Shown here: positions 16,994 to 25,895 of the stretch, piece after piece
Layout: each line of letters opens with the position of its first letter
Numbering within the stretch: position 1 is the first letter of the stretch
From: JAHJQZ01 sp963676075
GTDB lineage: Bacteria; Pseudomonadota; Alphaproteobacteria; Rhizobiales; Devosiaceae
Assembly (NCBI GenBank): GCA_963676075.2
Contig: CAXXNZ010000031.1
Coordinates: forward strand, 62,001-126,000
Direction: 5' to 3'
Length of the DNA stretch: 64,000 nt
The notes under the pieces: model-generated
Database searches by the model: none
The model's input: only the letters and a program-made list of their open reading frames with translations
Told to the model about the DNA's origin: nothing
Translations under genes and position numbers: made by a program

Positions 16994-17111
16994 TATCGAG
17001 TAGCTCGACGGACGTAAGTCCGCCACAGAATAGGTGCGGCGCGCTGTCGAGTCGTTTCTGGGAGGAGAAGCTTTCTCCGTGGGAAACATCCCGCCAGAGA
17101 AGCGAAACGAC
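16994..17111 (-). other. Structured spacer between binding-protein and permease genes (nested inverted repeats)
   Basis: An outer 8-bp repeat GTCGTTTC (17051-17058)/GAAACGAC (17104-17111) encloses GGAGAA/TTCTCC (17064-17069 with 17073-17078) and GGG/CCC pairs. Smaller hairpins TCGAG/CTCGA and GGAC/GTCC lie at about 17000-17030. Such structures after a binding-protein gene commonly stabilise its mRNA and lower permease expression. Confidence 0.55.
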
Positions 17112-17136
17112 GTATCAACAGCGCGCCTGTTCGGTG

Positions 17137-18411
17137 TTATTTGACCGAAGCCCAGTATTGCTCGAACTCGTCGGCCAGACCGTCGCGGTCGATCACACCG
17201 GCAAGGTATTTCTGCAGTGAGGCGCCCATCGCCGGAAAGCCATCGGCTGGGTAGTACATATTGACCCAGTCCATGGACTTGCCCTCAGCGACATAATTCA
17301 GAACCATCTGGGACAGGCTGTTGCTGGGCTGGATGGTCGAGCCTTCATAGACGGGAATGAATTCCATCTCCCCGACAGAGTGCTTCTGGCCTGCTTCGGT
17401 CAGGAACAGCCAAGTGATGAAGTCCAGTGCTCCAGCCTGCTCTTCGGGTGTCGTCTGGCTGGCATCGATCTCATAGTACATAGGCACGCCAACCGAAATC
17501 GAGGTATTGCCCGGGCGGGACGCATCGTTGTCGAGCGGTACGGGCAGGATACCGTAGTCTCCGTCCGGATTGATTTCGTTGAGCAGGGGGAATGCCCAGT
17601 TCCCCTGGAACCAAAGGCCTGCTTCGCCGGTCGCCAGGGCAAGGGCGCCGTCGTCATAGGCGGGCGACAGCGGCGAGTCAGCATTCAGGTTGTTCGCCTT
17701 CATCAAATCGAAGGTGTCGAGCCATTCACCGAAGGTCTTGTCCGTATTGAGGTCATAGGTACCTGCCTTGAGACCGGACAACACCTCGAGCTTTCCCGAC
17801 AGATCAGGAGCGGTGTTGGTGAAGAACACGTTCGTGTAATGCGCACCGAGCGACCAGTCCATCGGGCTGATGGTTACGGGCGCGGCGTCCGTGTTGTTCT
17901 TGATCTGCTCGAACAGCTTGGCGAGATCATCATGTGTCTTGATGGATGCCGGATCGAAGGTGCCCCCGACCGCCTGATCGAGAACCGCCTTGTTGTAGAG
18001 GAAGCCGAATGCCTCGACCGTCACGGGGACGCCGAGAACCTTGCCGTCTCGGGTCGCATAGTTAAGGGTATTGGGAAGCGCCTTCTTTTGCAGATCGGTG
18101 CCGCTGAAATCGTACAGGCGCGCTTCAAAATCCGTGATTTCCTGCGCCATCGTCATCATGGTCGGCGCGTTGTTTGCTGCATACAACGTCGACAGCTTCG
18201 CCAAGGCCGTGATGGTGCTTTCAAGCGGCATCGATTTGACGAAATATTTGTCCTGTGAGGCGTTGTAGTCGTCCATGGCCGCCTCGAACTGCTTGGCGAC
18301 TTCGATCTTGATCGTGCCGAGATTGGTGATCTGCACGGGGTCGGCCAAGGCCGCTGGAGCCGAAAGAGCAAGAAGGCTTGCCCCCAGCAATGCTGAATGG
18401 ATGGCTTTCAT
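17137..18411 (-). CDS. Sugar ABC transporter substrate-binding protein (extracellular family 1)
   Basis: A 424-aa periplasmic binding protein with a Sec signal peptide (KAIHSALLGASLLALSAPAA ... LA|DP). Family 1 solute-binding features include TLYAANNAPTMMTMAQEITD, GVPVTVEAFGFLYNKAVLD and the aromatic GLWFQGNWAFPLL segment. By context (LacI repressor and GH13 glucosidases) the ligand is probably an alpha-glucoside such as maltose, trehalose or sucrose; the sequence alone does not decide. Start 18411 fits the signal peptide; the frame extends to 18504 across the operator and is not used. A strong promoter with operator lies about 100 bp upstream. Confidence 0.92.
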   Translation of the reverse strand: MKAIHSALLGASLLALSAPAALADPVQITNLGTIKIEVAKQFEAAMDDYNASQDKYFVKSMPLESTITALAKLSTLYAANNAPTMMTMAQEITDFEARLYDFSGTDLQKKALPNTLNYATRDGKVLGVPVTVEAFGFLYNKAVLDQAVGGTFDPASIKTHDDLAKLFEQIKNNTDAAPVTISPMDWSLGAHYTNVFFTNTAPDLSGKLEVLSGLKAGTYDLNTDKTFGEWLDTFDLMKANNLNADSPLSPAYDDGALALATGEAGLWFQGNWAFPLLNEINPDGDYGILPVPLDNDASRPGNTSISVGVPMYYEIDASQTTPEEQAGALDFITWLFLTEAGQKHSVGEMEFIPVYEGSTIQPSNSLSQMVLNYVAEGKSMDWVNMYYPADGFPAMGASLQKYLAGVIDRDGLADEFEQYWASVK

Positions 18412-18503
18412 CTGAGATTCCTCCAATTGGTTCCCACCTGACTGCATGCAGGCAGTGCGAAAGGCATGACGTGTCGAAATCCAGCATTCTGGTTCGCGCG
18501 GCA

Positions 18504-18547
18504 TCCGAAACGTTTCGGAATAAACGCCAGACTGCGCAGGCTGTCAA
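18504..18547 (-). promoter_or_regulatory. Promoter of the alpha-glucoside transporter operon with overlapping LacI-type operator
   Basis: Minus strand: TTGACA (18547-18542), 17-nt spacer, TTTATT (18524-18519). Immediately downstream, and touching the -10 box, is a perfect 16-bp palindrome TCCGAAACGTTTCGGA (18504-18519) with the CG centre typical of LacI/GalR operators. Bound repressor would block polymerase. Confidence 0.85.
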
Positions 18548-18576
18548 CCGACCAAGTCGATTGAAAGCCTCCGATT

Positions 18577-19608
18577 TCAGTAATCAACGCAAGGTGCGAC
18601 AGATTCACGCAGGACGATTTCGGGTGTGACGACTTTCTGCAATTCCTCGACAGGCTGGCCGCTCAGCGCACCGAACAGAAAATCCGAGATTGGCTCGGCG
18701 CTGCCTTCGACCGACGATCGCGTCGAGGTGACCGCCGGCTCGAAGGTTGCCAGGTTCACATCGGGCATCATGTCGTCATGAGCCACGACCGAAACATCGT
18801 CCGGCACCGAGAGCTCAAAGGCGCGGAGAGCGGCATAGACACCCTTGGTAACGGCAGGATTTCCGGCGATAAAGCCGGTCGGCCTCTGATTTTTTTGTTC
18901 CAGGAGCCGGACAGTTTCCCTGAGGCCGAACCCTTCGGTTGAGACACCGGATCGATAGAATCTCGGTTCCGGCTTGATGCCGGCTTCCTTGAGCGCGCGC
19001 AGATAGCCGCGCCGACGCGCACTGGCAAAAGTCAGCCGATTGACATGGTTGAAGAAAGCTATTCGGCGATGCCCCTGGTCGATCAGCAGTCGCGTGAGCT
19101 GGTATCCGACATATTCGTTGTCGATGTCGAAATAGGGATAATCTGCCTGCGGATAGGTTCTTCCATGCACGACAAACGGGAATTTCTGGGATTTCAGGAA
19201 GGCGATTCTCGGATCCTTGACCATCGGCTCGAGAAGCACCAGCCCGTCGAGCGCGCCACTGGAAACCAGACTGCGATACACGGAAACCGGCGGCTCCGAT
19301 TCATCGGGAACATGCAGCATGAAGTGCAGGCCATGACGCGCAAACTGCTTGGACATGCCACTTACCATCTGCATCTGAAATGCCGCTTCCGCATATCTCG
19401 GCACCCCCGGAAGCACGAGCCCAACGATGCCGGAGCGGCCGGTTACCAGGCGGCGGGCGGAGACATTAGGCCTATAATTCAATAGCTTGGCAGCATCCTG
19501 CACGCGCCTTTTCGTCTCCTCGGACACATCGCCGTGGCCATTGATCGCCCGGCTGACCTGAGTGACCGACAAGCCGAGATGTCGGCTTAAGTCCTTGAGC
19601 GTCGTCAT
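18577..19608 (-). CDS. LacI-family repressor of the alpha-glucoside locus (AglR-like)
   Basis: A 343-aa LacI/GalR protein. The N-terminal helix-turn-helix is TTLKDLSRHLGLSVTQVSRA with hinge YRPNVSARRLVTGRSG. The rest is a periplasmic-binding-protein-like effector domain (DGLVLLEPMV, VVHGRTYPQADYPYFDIDN, GHRRIAFFNH). Start 19608 has AGGGG upstream. It is divergent from the first GH13 gene, with two operators between them, and is followed by the transporter operon with a third. All three sites share the CCGAAnCGnTTCGG pattern, so this protein is their most likely ligand. Confidence 0.93.
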   Translation of the reverse strand: MTTLKDLSRHLGLSVTQVSRAINGHGDVSEETKRRVQDAAKLLNYRPNVSARRLVTGRSGIVGLVLPGVPRYAEAAFQMQMVSGMSKQFARHGLHFMLHVPDESEPPVSVYRSLVSSGALDGLVLLEPMVKDPRIAFLKSQKFPFVVHGRTYPQADYPYFDIDNEYVGYQLTRLLIDQGHRRIAFFNHVNRLTFASARRRGYLRALKEAGIKPEPRFYRSGVSTEGFGLRETVRLLEQKNQRPTGFIAGNPAVTKGVYAALRAFELSVPDDVSVVAHDDMMPDVNLATFEPAVTSTRSSVEGSAEPISDFLFGALSGQPVEELQKVVTPEIVLRESVAPCVDY

Positions 19609-19663
19609 TTTTTGGCCCCTTGTCCTGCCGGTACATTTTGTAGCTCCCGAACCGGCTTGCCAA

Positions 19664-19679
19664 CCCGAAACGCTTCGGG
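19664..19679. promoter_or_regulatory. LacI-type operator, site 2 (repressor-proximal)
   Basis: CCCGAAACGCTTCGGG, a near-perfect dyad with a CG centre, 55 bp upstream of the repressor start. It lies just upstream of a possible repressor promoter (TTGGCA on the minus strand), suggesting autoregulation. Confidence 0.75.
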
Positions 19680-19683
19680 CAAG

Positions 19684-19713
19684 TTGACGCCCAACCGAAG
19701 CGTTTCGGATACC
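19684..19713 (+). promoter_or_regulatory. Promoter and operator (site 3) of the first GH13 glucosidase
   Basis: TTGACG (19684-19689) and a weaker GATACC (19708-19713) with an 18-nt spacer. The operator CCGAAGCGTTTCGG (19695-19708) fills the spacer, an arrangement expected to block RNA polymerase. Confidence 0.7.
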
Positions 19714-19743
19714 TGAACATCCCCTTTTTCGGAGACTTGAGCA

Positions 19744-21330
19744 ATGCTCGATCGTGACTGGTGGCGCGGAGCTGTCATTTATCAGATCTATCCTCGATCC
19801 TTTGCGGATTCCAATGGCGACGGAATCGGCGATCTGGCGGGCATCACCGCACGTCTTGGGCACGTTGCCGACCTCGGTGTCGATGCCGTCTGGCTCAGCC
19901 CGATCTTTCCCTCGCCGATGAAGGATATGGGGTACGATGTTTCGGATTATCGGGATATCGAGCCGCTGTTCGGCACGCTCAAGGATTTCGATGCGCTGGT
20001 CGCTGAAGCGCACCGCCTCGGACTCAAGCTGATCATCGACCAGGTTCAGTCACACAGCTCGAACCTGCATCCGTTCTTTCAGGAAAGCCGGAAATCGCGG
20101 ACCGGCAAATATGCCGACTGGTATGTCTGGGTCGATCCTCGTCCGGACGGTACCGCGCCCAACAACTGGTTGTCGGTTTTTGGCGGCATCGCCTGGGAAT
20201 GGGAGCCACGTCGGCACCAGTACTACCTGCACAATTTCCTCAAGGAGCAGGCGGACTTCAACTACTACAACCCGGAAGTGCAGGACTATCATCTGGAAAC
20301 GCTGAAATTCTGGCTCGAGCGTGGGGTCGACGGCTTCCGCATGGATGCGGTGAATTTCTCGTTCCACGATCGTCTGCTGCGTGACAATCCGGCCGACTAC
20401 CGCATCAAGACCAAGCCGGAAGCCAACCCCTCCGACATGCAGTACCCGCTGTTCTCCAAAAACCAGCCGGAGACCCTCGATTACCTCCAGCGCATCCGCA
20501 AGCTGACCGATAGCTACGACGCACGAACCACGATCGGCGAGGTTGGCGAGTTCCATCATCCGATCGAGATGATGGGCGAATACACCACCAAGAACCGGCT
20601 GCACATGGCCTATGCCTCGGAGATGATGGGCGACGAATTCGGCGCAAAATACCTGCGCAGTGCCGTCGAACGCTTCTTTGTCGGCGCGCCGGATGGCTGG
20701 GCAACCTGGGCGTTTTCCAATCACGATAGCCCCCGCCACATCAGTCGCTGGGCCGAACATGCCGCCGATCCGGCGCGTTTCGCCAAGCTTTGCGCTGCGA
20801 TGATCCTCAGTTTCGAGGGATCGGTCTGCCTTTATCAGGGCGAGGAATTCGGACAGGAAGAGTCTGTGCTCAGCTATGACGAGCTGACCGATCCAAGCGG
20901 GTTGAATTTCTGGCCCGAAAGTAAGGGGCGTGATGGATGCCGCACGCCGATGGTCTGGGACAGCACCGCGCCCTATGGCGGCTTTTCGACCGTAAAACCC
21001 TGGCTTCCGGTCAAGGCGCCGCAGCTGGCGCATGCGCTCGACACGCAGACGGGCGACGACAGCGTGCTGGCCTGCTACCGCAAGCTGCTGGCGCTGCGCC
21101 GCTCGGCGCCGGAGCTTCGGACCGGCAAAATCGTCTATTTCGACACCGAAGAGCCGGTTCTCGCCTTCACGCGCGGCGACAAATATCTGTGCGTGTTCAA
21201 CACCTCACCCGAAAACGCCCGGTTCGATGGAGCGGCAGTCGGTGAACCGGTCATTGCCCAGGACGCCGATATCAGCGATGGCGCGCTTGCACTCGGCCCC
21301 AACGGGTTCATGATCGCCTTGGCAAAATGA
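19744..21330 (+). CDS. aglA: GH13 alpha-glucosidase, GH13_23-like (predicted alpha-1,4 preference)
   Basis: A 528-aa cytoplasmic exo-glucosidase. The catalytic set is visible: nucleophile D201 in GFRMDAVNF, acid/base E266 in TTIGEVGEF, and D328 in SNHDSPR. Region I is DQVQSHSS (D99-H104), with Ser in place of the usual Asn, as in bacterial GH13_23 alpha-glucosidases. Ala after the nucleophile argues against alpha-1,6 specificity. GGAGAC precedes the ATG. It faces the repressor gene across shared operators and should hydrolyse maltose/sucrose-type substrates brought in by the adjacent transporter. The symbol follows rhizobial aglA and is tentative. Confidence 0.9.
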   Translation: MLDRDWWRGAVIYQIYPRSFADSNGDGIGDLAGITARLGHVADLGVDAVWLSPIFPSPMKDMGYDVSDYRDIEPLFGTLKDFDALVAEAHRLGLKLIIDQVQSHSSNLHPFFQESRKSRTGKYADWYVWVDPRPDGTAPNNWLSVFGGIAWEWEPRRHQYYLHNFLKEQADFNYYNPEVQDYHLETLKFWLERGVDGFRMDAVNFSFHDRLLRDNPADYRIKTKPEANPSDMQYPLFSKNQPETLDYLQRIRKLTDSYDARTTIGEVGEFHHPIEMMGEYTTKNRLHMAYASEMMGDEFGAKYLRSAVERFFVGAPDGWATWAFSNHDSPRHISRWAEHAADPARFAKLCAAMILSFEGSVCLYQGEEFGQEESVLSYDELTDPSGLNFWPESKGRDGCRTPMVWDSTAPYGGFSTVKPWLPVKAPQLAHALDTQTGDDSVLACYRKLLALRRSAPELRTGKIVYFDTEEPVLAFTRGDKYLCVFNTSPENARFDGAAVGEPVIAQDADISDGALALGPNGFMIALAK

Positions 21331-21341
21331 CAGACTGACTT

Positions 21342-21379
21342 GTGTGCAGGACGGTGCAATCAGGCCCCGCCTTGCACAC
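21342..21379 (+). other. Hairpin between the two GH13 genes
   Basis: GTGTGCA and TGCACAC, with three more pairs (CGG/CCG) inside, form an imperfect stem in the 159-bp gap. There is no T-tract. It could attenuate or stabilise the message; no separate promoter for the second gene is obvious. Confidence 0.4.
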
Positions 21380-21489
21380 AGGCGTAAGCAAATCGATCGC
21401 GCCTGTGACTATGGACAAGTCGTCCGATTCCTGCCGCAGCACGGTGCGATAGTCCACGTATTGCCCGCCATCACACCACACCGGAAACA

Positions 21490-23151
21490 ATGAGAACCAG
21501 GATGCTTGAAGACAATTGGTGGCAGCGCGCCACGATCTACCAGATCTATCCCCGTTCCTTTGCCGATTCCAACGGTGACGGCATCGGCGATCTCAACGGC
21601 ATCATCGCTCATCTCGATCATCTTGAGGATCTCGGAATCGGGGCGATCTGGCTGTCGCCGATCTTTGCCTCGCCGATGCGGGACAATGGCTATGACATTT
21701 CCGATTATCAGGCCATCGCCCCCGAATTCGGTACGCTCGCCGATTTCGACCGTTTGATCGCGGAAGCTAAGGCGCGCAATAACCGCATCATCCTCGATCT
21801 CGTGGTCAACCACAGCTCCAATGAACATCGCTGGTTCAAGAGCGCCTCAGCCGGCCGCGACGCACCCTATCGCGACTATTACATCTGGCGCGATCCGGCG
21901 CCGGATGGCGGGGTGCCCAGCGATTTGCAGTCGGCCTTCGGCGGGCCGGCGTGGACGCTCGATCCGGCGAGCGGACAATACTACCTTCATCAGTTCGCCC
22001 CCGAGCAACCCGATCTCAACTGGGAGAATCCGAAGCTGCGGGCTGAAGTCTACGCCATGATGAACTGGTGGCTCGACCGCGGGGTCGCAGGGTTCCGCAT
22101 GGACGTGATCGACCTGATCGGCAAGGAGCCGGACAGGGGCATCACATCCAACGGACCGCATCTGCACGACTACCTTCAGGAAATGCACAAGGCGGCTCTC
22201 GACCGGCCCGGCCTTGTGACCGTTGGCGAAACCTGGTCGGCGGCGCCGAGCGACGCGTTGCTCTATTCGGGCAGGGACCGGGGCGAGTTGTCGATGGTCT
22301 TCCAGTTCGAGCAGGTTCTGCTGCAAATGGACGAGGTTTTCGGCAAGTGGCGGCCCAAGCCCTTCGATCTGATCGCTTTCAAGCAGGTGTTCTTTCGCTG
22401 GCAGGCTGCTCTGGCCGAGGACGGCTGGAACTCGCTGTTCTGGAGCAATCACGACCTGCCGCGTGCCGTGTCGCGATATGGTGACGACAAGCGCTATCAC
22501 ATTGAATCGGCCAAGATGCTGGCGACGGTGCTGCATCTGATGAAGGGCACGCCCTATGTCTATCAGGGCGAGGAACTGGCCATGACCAATATGGTCTTCA
22601 CCGACATGGATCAGCTTCGCGACATCGAAGCCCTCAATATGCACGATCTCAGCATCGCCCAGGGCATGAGCGAAGCGGAATTCATCGCCGGCGCCAACGA
22701 AAATGGCCGCGACAACGCCCGCACACCCATGCAGTGGACAGCATCCGAAAACGCCGGCTTCACCACCGGCACGCCGTGGATCGACGTCAATCCGAACCAT
22801 GTTGCCATCAACGCAGCAAGCGAGCGGGCCTCAGAGACCTCTGTTTTTGCCCACTACCGCAAGCTCATCGGCCTGCGCGCGAAGATGGATGTCATCGCTT
22901 ATGGCGCCTTCGAGCCTCATCTCGAAGATCACGAACAGATCTTCGCCTATAGCCGTGTTCTCGGTGACGAACGCATCGTCGTCGTCGCCAATTTCTCGGG
23001 ACAGGCTGCCACGGCCGATCTTGCCGGCATCATGGCTGGCGCTGGCGAACCATTGATCTGGAATTACGAGCCGGTTTCGGACCTGTCTGGACGGCTGGAT
23101 CTCAAGCCCTATGAGGCCTTTGCAGTACACTTCAGCAAAGGGCAGGGCTGA
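21490..23151 (+). CDS. GH13 oligo-alpha-glucosidase, GH13_31-like (predicted alpha-1,6 preference)
   Basis: A 553-aa paralogue with canonical regions: DLVVNHSS (region I), nucleophile D205 in GFRMDVIDL, acid/base E247 in TVGETWS, and SNHDLPR. Also present is the GRDNARTPMQW motif of oligo-1,6-glucosidase, trehalose-6-phosphate hydrolase and dextran glucosidase. Val directly after the nucleophile is the residue associated with alpha-1,6 hydrolysis. It starts at ATG 21490 or possibly 21502, and both have poor ribosome sites. It is downstream of the first glucosidase, probably co-transcribed. Together they would break down both linkage types of imported isomalto-/malto-oligosaccharides. Confidence 0.9.
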   Translation: MRTRMLEDNWWQRATIYQIYPRSFADSNGDGIGDLNGIIAHLDHLEDLGIGAIWLSPIFASPMRDNGYDISDYQAIAPEFGTLADFDRLIAEAKARNNRIILDLVVNHSSNEHRWFKSASAGRDAPYRDYYIWRDPAPDGGVPSDLQSAFGGPAWTLDPASGQYYLHQFAPEQPDLNWENPKLRAEVYAMMNWWLDRGVAGFRMDVIDLIGKEPDRGITSNGPHLHDYLQEMHKAALDRPGLVTVGETWSAAPSDALLYSGRDRGELSMVFQFEQVLLQMDEVFGKWRPKPFDLIAFKQVFFRWQAALAEDGWNSLFWSNHDLPRAVSRYGDDKRYHIESAKMLATVLHLMKGTPYVYQGEELAMTNMVFTDMDQLRDIEALNMHDLSIAQGMSEAEFIAGANENGRDNARTPMQWTASENAGFTTGTPWIDVNPNHVAINAASERASETSVFAHYRKLIGLRAKMDVIAYGAFEPHLEDHEQIFAYSRVLGDERIVVVANFSGQAATADLAGIMAGAGEPLIWNYEPVSDLSGRLDLKPYEAFAVHFSKGQG

Positions 23152-23373
23152 ACGGGGCCGGGACGATCGTAGGCGGTCAGCCCGGCAACAAAACGGACAC
23201 CCTGCAAATCTGCAACTGGACAGGAATTCGCTGTCTTGCATGAAGGTGGCGCCGCCTTCGCCCTGAACTCGGGCGCGTGCCGCCTGCGTTTCGACATCTC
23301 CGATCTGCTTGTCGTCGAAGATCAGCAGACAAAAGACCGCAGCTTGTGTCAGTGTCCGAATTTCGGGGGTGGC

Positions 23374-24390
23374 TCACACCAGTTTTGCCGTCGATTCGCG
23401 TTCGACGAGCTCGGGAGCAAAAACGATCGTGTCTGTCGGTGGAGCGAATCCCGAGACCATCGCGATCAGCATATTGACTGCGGCGCGCGACATTTGCGTC
23501 AGCGGGTGACGTATCGTCGTCAAGCTCGGATAGACCTGCCGCGCCAGCGGGATGTCGTCGCAACCGATCACGGAGATGTCCTCGGGCACGCGCAGCCCGC
23601 TCTCTCGGATGGCGGAGAGCGCGCCGACCGCACTGACATCGTTGCCGGTGAAAATCGCCGTAGGGCGGTCCTTGAGGCTCAGCAGCTGCATTGTCGCCCT
23701 GAAGCCGCCTTGCTGCATGGAGTCGCCCTGCGCCACCAGGTTTTCGTCCGGGTCCAGGCCGAGCACGGTGCGATGGTCGCGAAAGGCGCGCAACCGGTCC
23801 CTCACCGATGCCAGCCGCGCATCGCCATCGATGAAACCGATGCGCCTGTGCCCGAGTGATGCCAGATGCTCCAGGGCCATTTGTCCGACCCTGTAATTGT
23901 CGACCACGACCTTGGGAAAAGACAGGGGAGGCCCTTCGTCGATGGTGATGACGGGCAGGTTCGCCTGGGAAAGCCGGGTGAGATACTGGCCCTCATTGGG
24001 GAGAACCACGATGACGCCGTCGGCGACCTGGGTCAGCAGGTCGATGACCGCTGCCGGCGGCTCGTGTGTTGAGGTCGAAATCGAATAGACCAGCATCTCG
24101 TAGTTTGCCACGCGTCCGGCGCTGCCCAGGCCGAGAACCAGTTCGCTGCTGTAGGAGGTGTGCAAGGGGGCAATGACGCCGACAACGTGAGAGCGGCCCC
24201 CCGACAGCCGTTGCGCCGCGCGGTTCGGCACATAACCGAGATCGTCGGATATTCTGAGGATCTCCTCGCGCTTTTCCGGCGAAACCCCCGACCGATTGTT
24301 GATCGCCCTGGAGGCGGTCATGAGCGAAACTCCGGCCACCTTCGCGATCTCGGCCAAAGTGGGCTTGCGCTTCTTGCCCGTCATTTCCAT
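23374..24390 (-). CDS. LacI-family repressor of the second ABC/beta-galactosidase operon
   Basis: A 338-aa LacI/GalR protein. The HTH is PTLAEIAKVAGVSLMTASRA with hinge YVPNRAAQRLSGGRS, followed by the effector domain (VVGVIAPLHTSYSSELVLGL, GHRRIGFIDGD, DISVIGCDDIPLA). The start at 24390 has GCGGAAC upstream; the frame extends to 24453, and an ATG at 24417 is possible. It is divergent from the Tat-type binding-protein gene. The operator in between differs in sequence from those of the first locus, which argues for independent control. Confidence 0.9.
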   Translation of the reverse strand: MEMTGKKRKPTLAEIAKVAGVSLMTASRAINNRSGVSPEKREEILRISDDLGYVPNRAAQRLSGGRSHVVGVIAPLHTSYSSELVLGLGSAGRVANYEMLVYSISTSTHEPPAAVIDLLTQVADGVIVVLPNEGQYLTRLSQANLPVITIDEGPPLSFPKVVVDNYRVGQMALEHLASLGHRRIGFIDGDARLASVRDRLRAFRDHRTVLGLDPDENLVAQGDSMQQGGFRATMQLLSLKDRPTAIFTGNDVSAVGALSAIRESGLRVPEDISVIGCDDIPLARQVYPSLTTIRHPLTQMSRAAVNMLIAMVSGFAPPTDTIVFAPELVERESTAKLV

Positions 24391-24460
24391 TTCCGTTCCG
24401 CCTGTCTTCCCTGTCATCTGATCGCTGCAATATGTTTTGGGGTCAAGCGTCACAGGTATC

Positions 24461-24491
24461 TTGACGGCGCTATAACGTTAACGCTAACGTT
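24461..24491 (+). promoter_or_regulatory. Promoter with LacI-type operator for the second ABC operon
   Basis: TTGACG (24461-24466), an 18-nt spacer and TAACGT (24485-24490). The overlapping imperfect 18-bp palindrome AACGTTAACGCTAACGTT (24474-24491) has the CG centre at 24482-24483. Confidence 0.7.
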
Positions 24492-24546
24492 GCTTTACCA
24501 CAACGGAGAGGCACGACATTCTCCGGATGGCTTGGAGGAGAGCACA

Positions 24547-25827
24547 ATGAGTGAAACACCCAGAATTCAGGGGGCGACCCGTCGTACCGTGATCAAGTCG
24601 ATCGGGGCCGGCGCGGCCACGATGGCATTCGGCGGCCTGGCGCGGCCGGCTTTTGCGCAAAGCCGGACCATAACGATTATCTTCAACAGCAACACCGAAG
24701 GCCAGATCGAGGCCCTTCGTGCCGCGATCGCCGATTTCGAGCAGGCGACCGGCGCCAAGGCCGAACTCAACCTGATGGACCACGAGGCGAACAAGACCGC
24801 CATCCGCAACTATCTCGTCGCCGGCGCGCCGGATATCTGTTTCTGGTTTTCCGGCAACCGCATGAAGGCGTTTGTCGACAGGGGGCTGTTCGACGATATT
24901 TCCGACCTGGTTGCCGATGAGGGCTATGCCGACGCACTGGGCGGTACGTTGAGTGCCGTAACCGTCAAGAGCAAGCAATATGGGCTGCCACTCGCCGGCA
25001 CGCTCTGGGGCAACTATTACCTCAAGGACGTCTTCGACAAGCACAACCTCACGCCACCCACCAATTGGGACGAGTTGATGGCCTACAACGAGGCCGCCAA
25101 GAGCGCCGGCATCACGCCGCTTGCGTTTGGCAGCCGCGAGCTCTGGCCGGCGGCCGGTTTCTTTGACGAACTCAATCTGCGCATCAACGGTCTGGACAGC
25201 CACATGGCCTTGATGGACGGCAAGATGAGCTATCTCGACCCGGCTCTGACCGCGGTGTTCGATCATTGGGAAGAGCTGATCAAGGCCGGCTTCTTCCTCG
25301 AGAATCACACTTCCTACAACTGGCAGGAAGCTGCGGCGCTTCTCGGCCAGGGCAAGGCCGGCATGATGAATCTCGGCAACTTCCTGAAGGACGGTCTGCC
25401 CGCCGAGGCCATACCCAACCTCGTGTTCGTGCCTTTCCCCAAGATCGTTGATATTCCGCGTTACGAGGACTTCTCGGTCGACTCCGTCCATATCCCGGCC
25501 AATTCCAAGAACAAGGAACTGGCGCGCGAATACCTGAAGGCTTTCTACGCGCCCAAGAACCTCTCGGCCTTCTTTGCGCCGACCGGTCAGATTCCGCCGC
25601 GTAACGATCTGCCGCCCAACACCGACCCGCTCGTCAACCAGGCGGTCGAAAGCCTCAAGACCGTTGCCGGAACAGCGCAGTACTACGACCGCGACACCGA
25701 TCCGGACATGGCGCAGGCCGGTCTCAACGGCTTCCAGGAGTTCATGGCCAAGCCGGAACGGCGCCAGGATATTCTGGCGCGCCTGGAAAAGACGCGCACA
25801 CGCATCTTTGGTCCGCTCGACGCCTGA
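24547..25827 (+). CDS. Sugar ABC transporter substrate-binding protein with Tat-type signal
   Basis: A 426-aa family 1 binding protein. The signal is TRRTVIKSIGAGAATMAFGG ending RPAFA|Q. The twin arginine suggests export in folded form, less common for this family but frequent among relatives in this order. Ligand-site features include LVAGAPDICFWFSGNRMKAF, PLAGTLWGNYYLKDVFDKH and the Trp/aromatic-rich NWQEAAALLGQGKAGMMNLG. The start has GGAGGAGA 7 nt upstream. By context (GH42) the ligand is probably a beta-galactoside-containing oligosaccharide. Confidence 0.92.
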   Translation: MSETPRIQGATRRTVIKSIGAGAATMAFGGLARPAFAQSRTITIIFNSNTEGQIEALRAAIADFEQATGAKAELNLMDHEANKTAIRNYLVAGAPDICFWFSGNRMKAFVDRGLFDDISDLVADEGYADALGGTLSAVTVKSKQYGLPLAGTLWGNYYLKDVFDKHNLTPPTNWDELMAYNEAAKSAGITPLAFGSRELWPAAGFFDELNLRINGLDSHMALMDGKMSYLDPALTAVFDHWEELIKAGFFLENHTSYNWQEAAALLGQGKAGMMNLGNFLKDGLPAEAIPNLVFVPFPKIVDIPRYEDFSVDSVHIPANSKNKELAREYLKAFYAPKNLSAFFAPTGQIPPRNDLPPNTDPLVNQAVESLKTVAGTAQYYDRDTDPDMAQAGLNGFQEFMAKPERRQDILARLEKTRTRIFGPLDA

Positions 25828-25849
25828 CCTCCCACAGGCTCGTTGCCAG

Positions 25850-25875
25850 GCGAAGGCGGCTCGGTCCGCCTTCGC
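25850..25875 (+). other. Perfect 10-bp stem-loop after the binding-protein gene
   Basis: GCGAAGGCGG and CCGCCTTCGC with a 6-nt loop sit in the 68-bp gap before the permeases. There is no T-run long enough for efficient termination. It probably stabilises the upstream message or causes partial attenuation. Confidence 0.65.
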
Positions 25876-25895
25876 ACTTTCCTAAGGCTGCTTCC

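Noticed and set aside
23157..23186. GCCGGG/CCCGGC stem after the second GH13 gene as a terminator
   Set aside because: Six-pair stem with an 18-nt loop and no following T-run; may be chance.
24160..24546. N-terminal extension of the second binding protein
   Set aside because: The extra 129 codons cross the LacI gene and the operator; the Tat signal and strong ribosome site fix the start at 24547.
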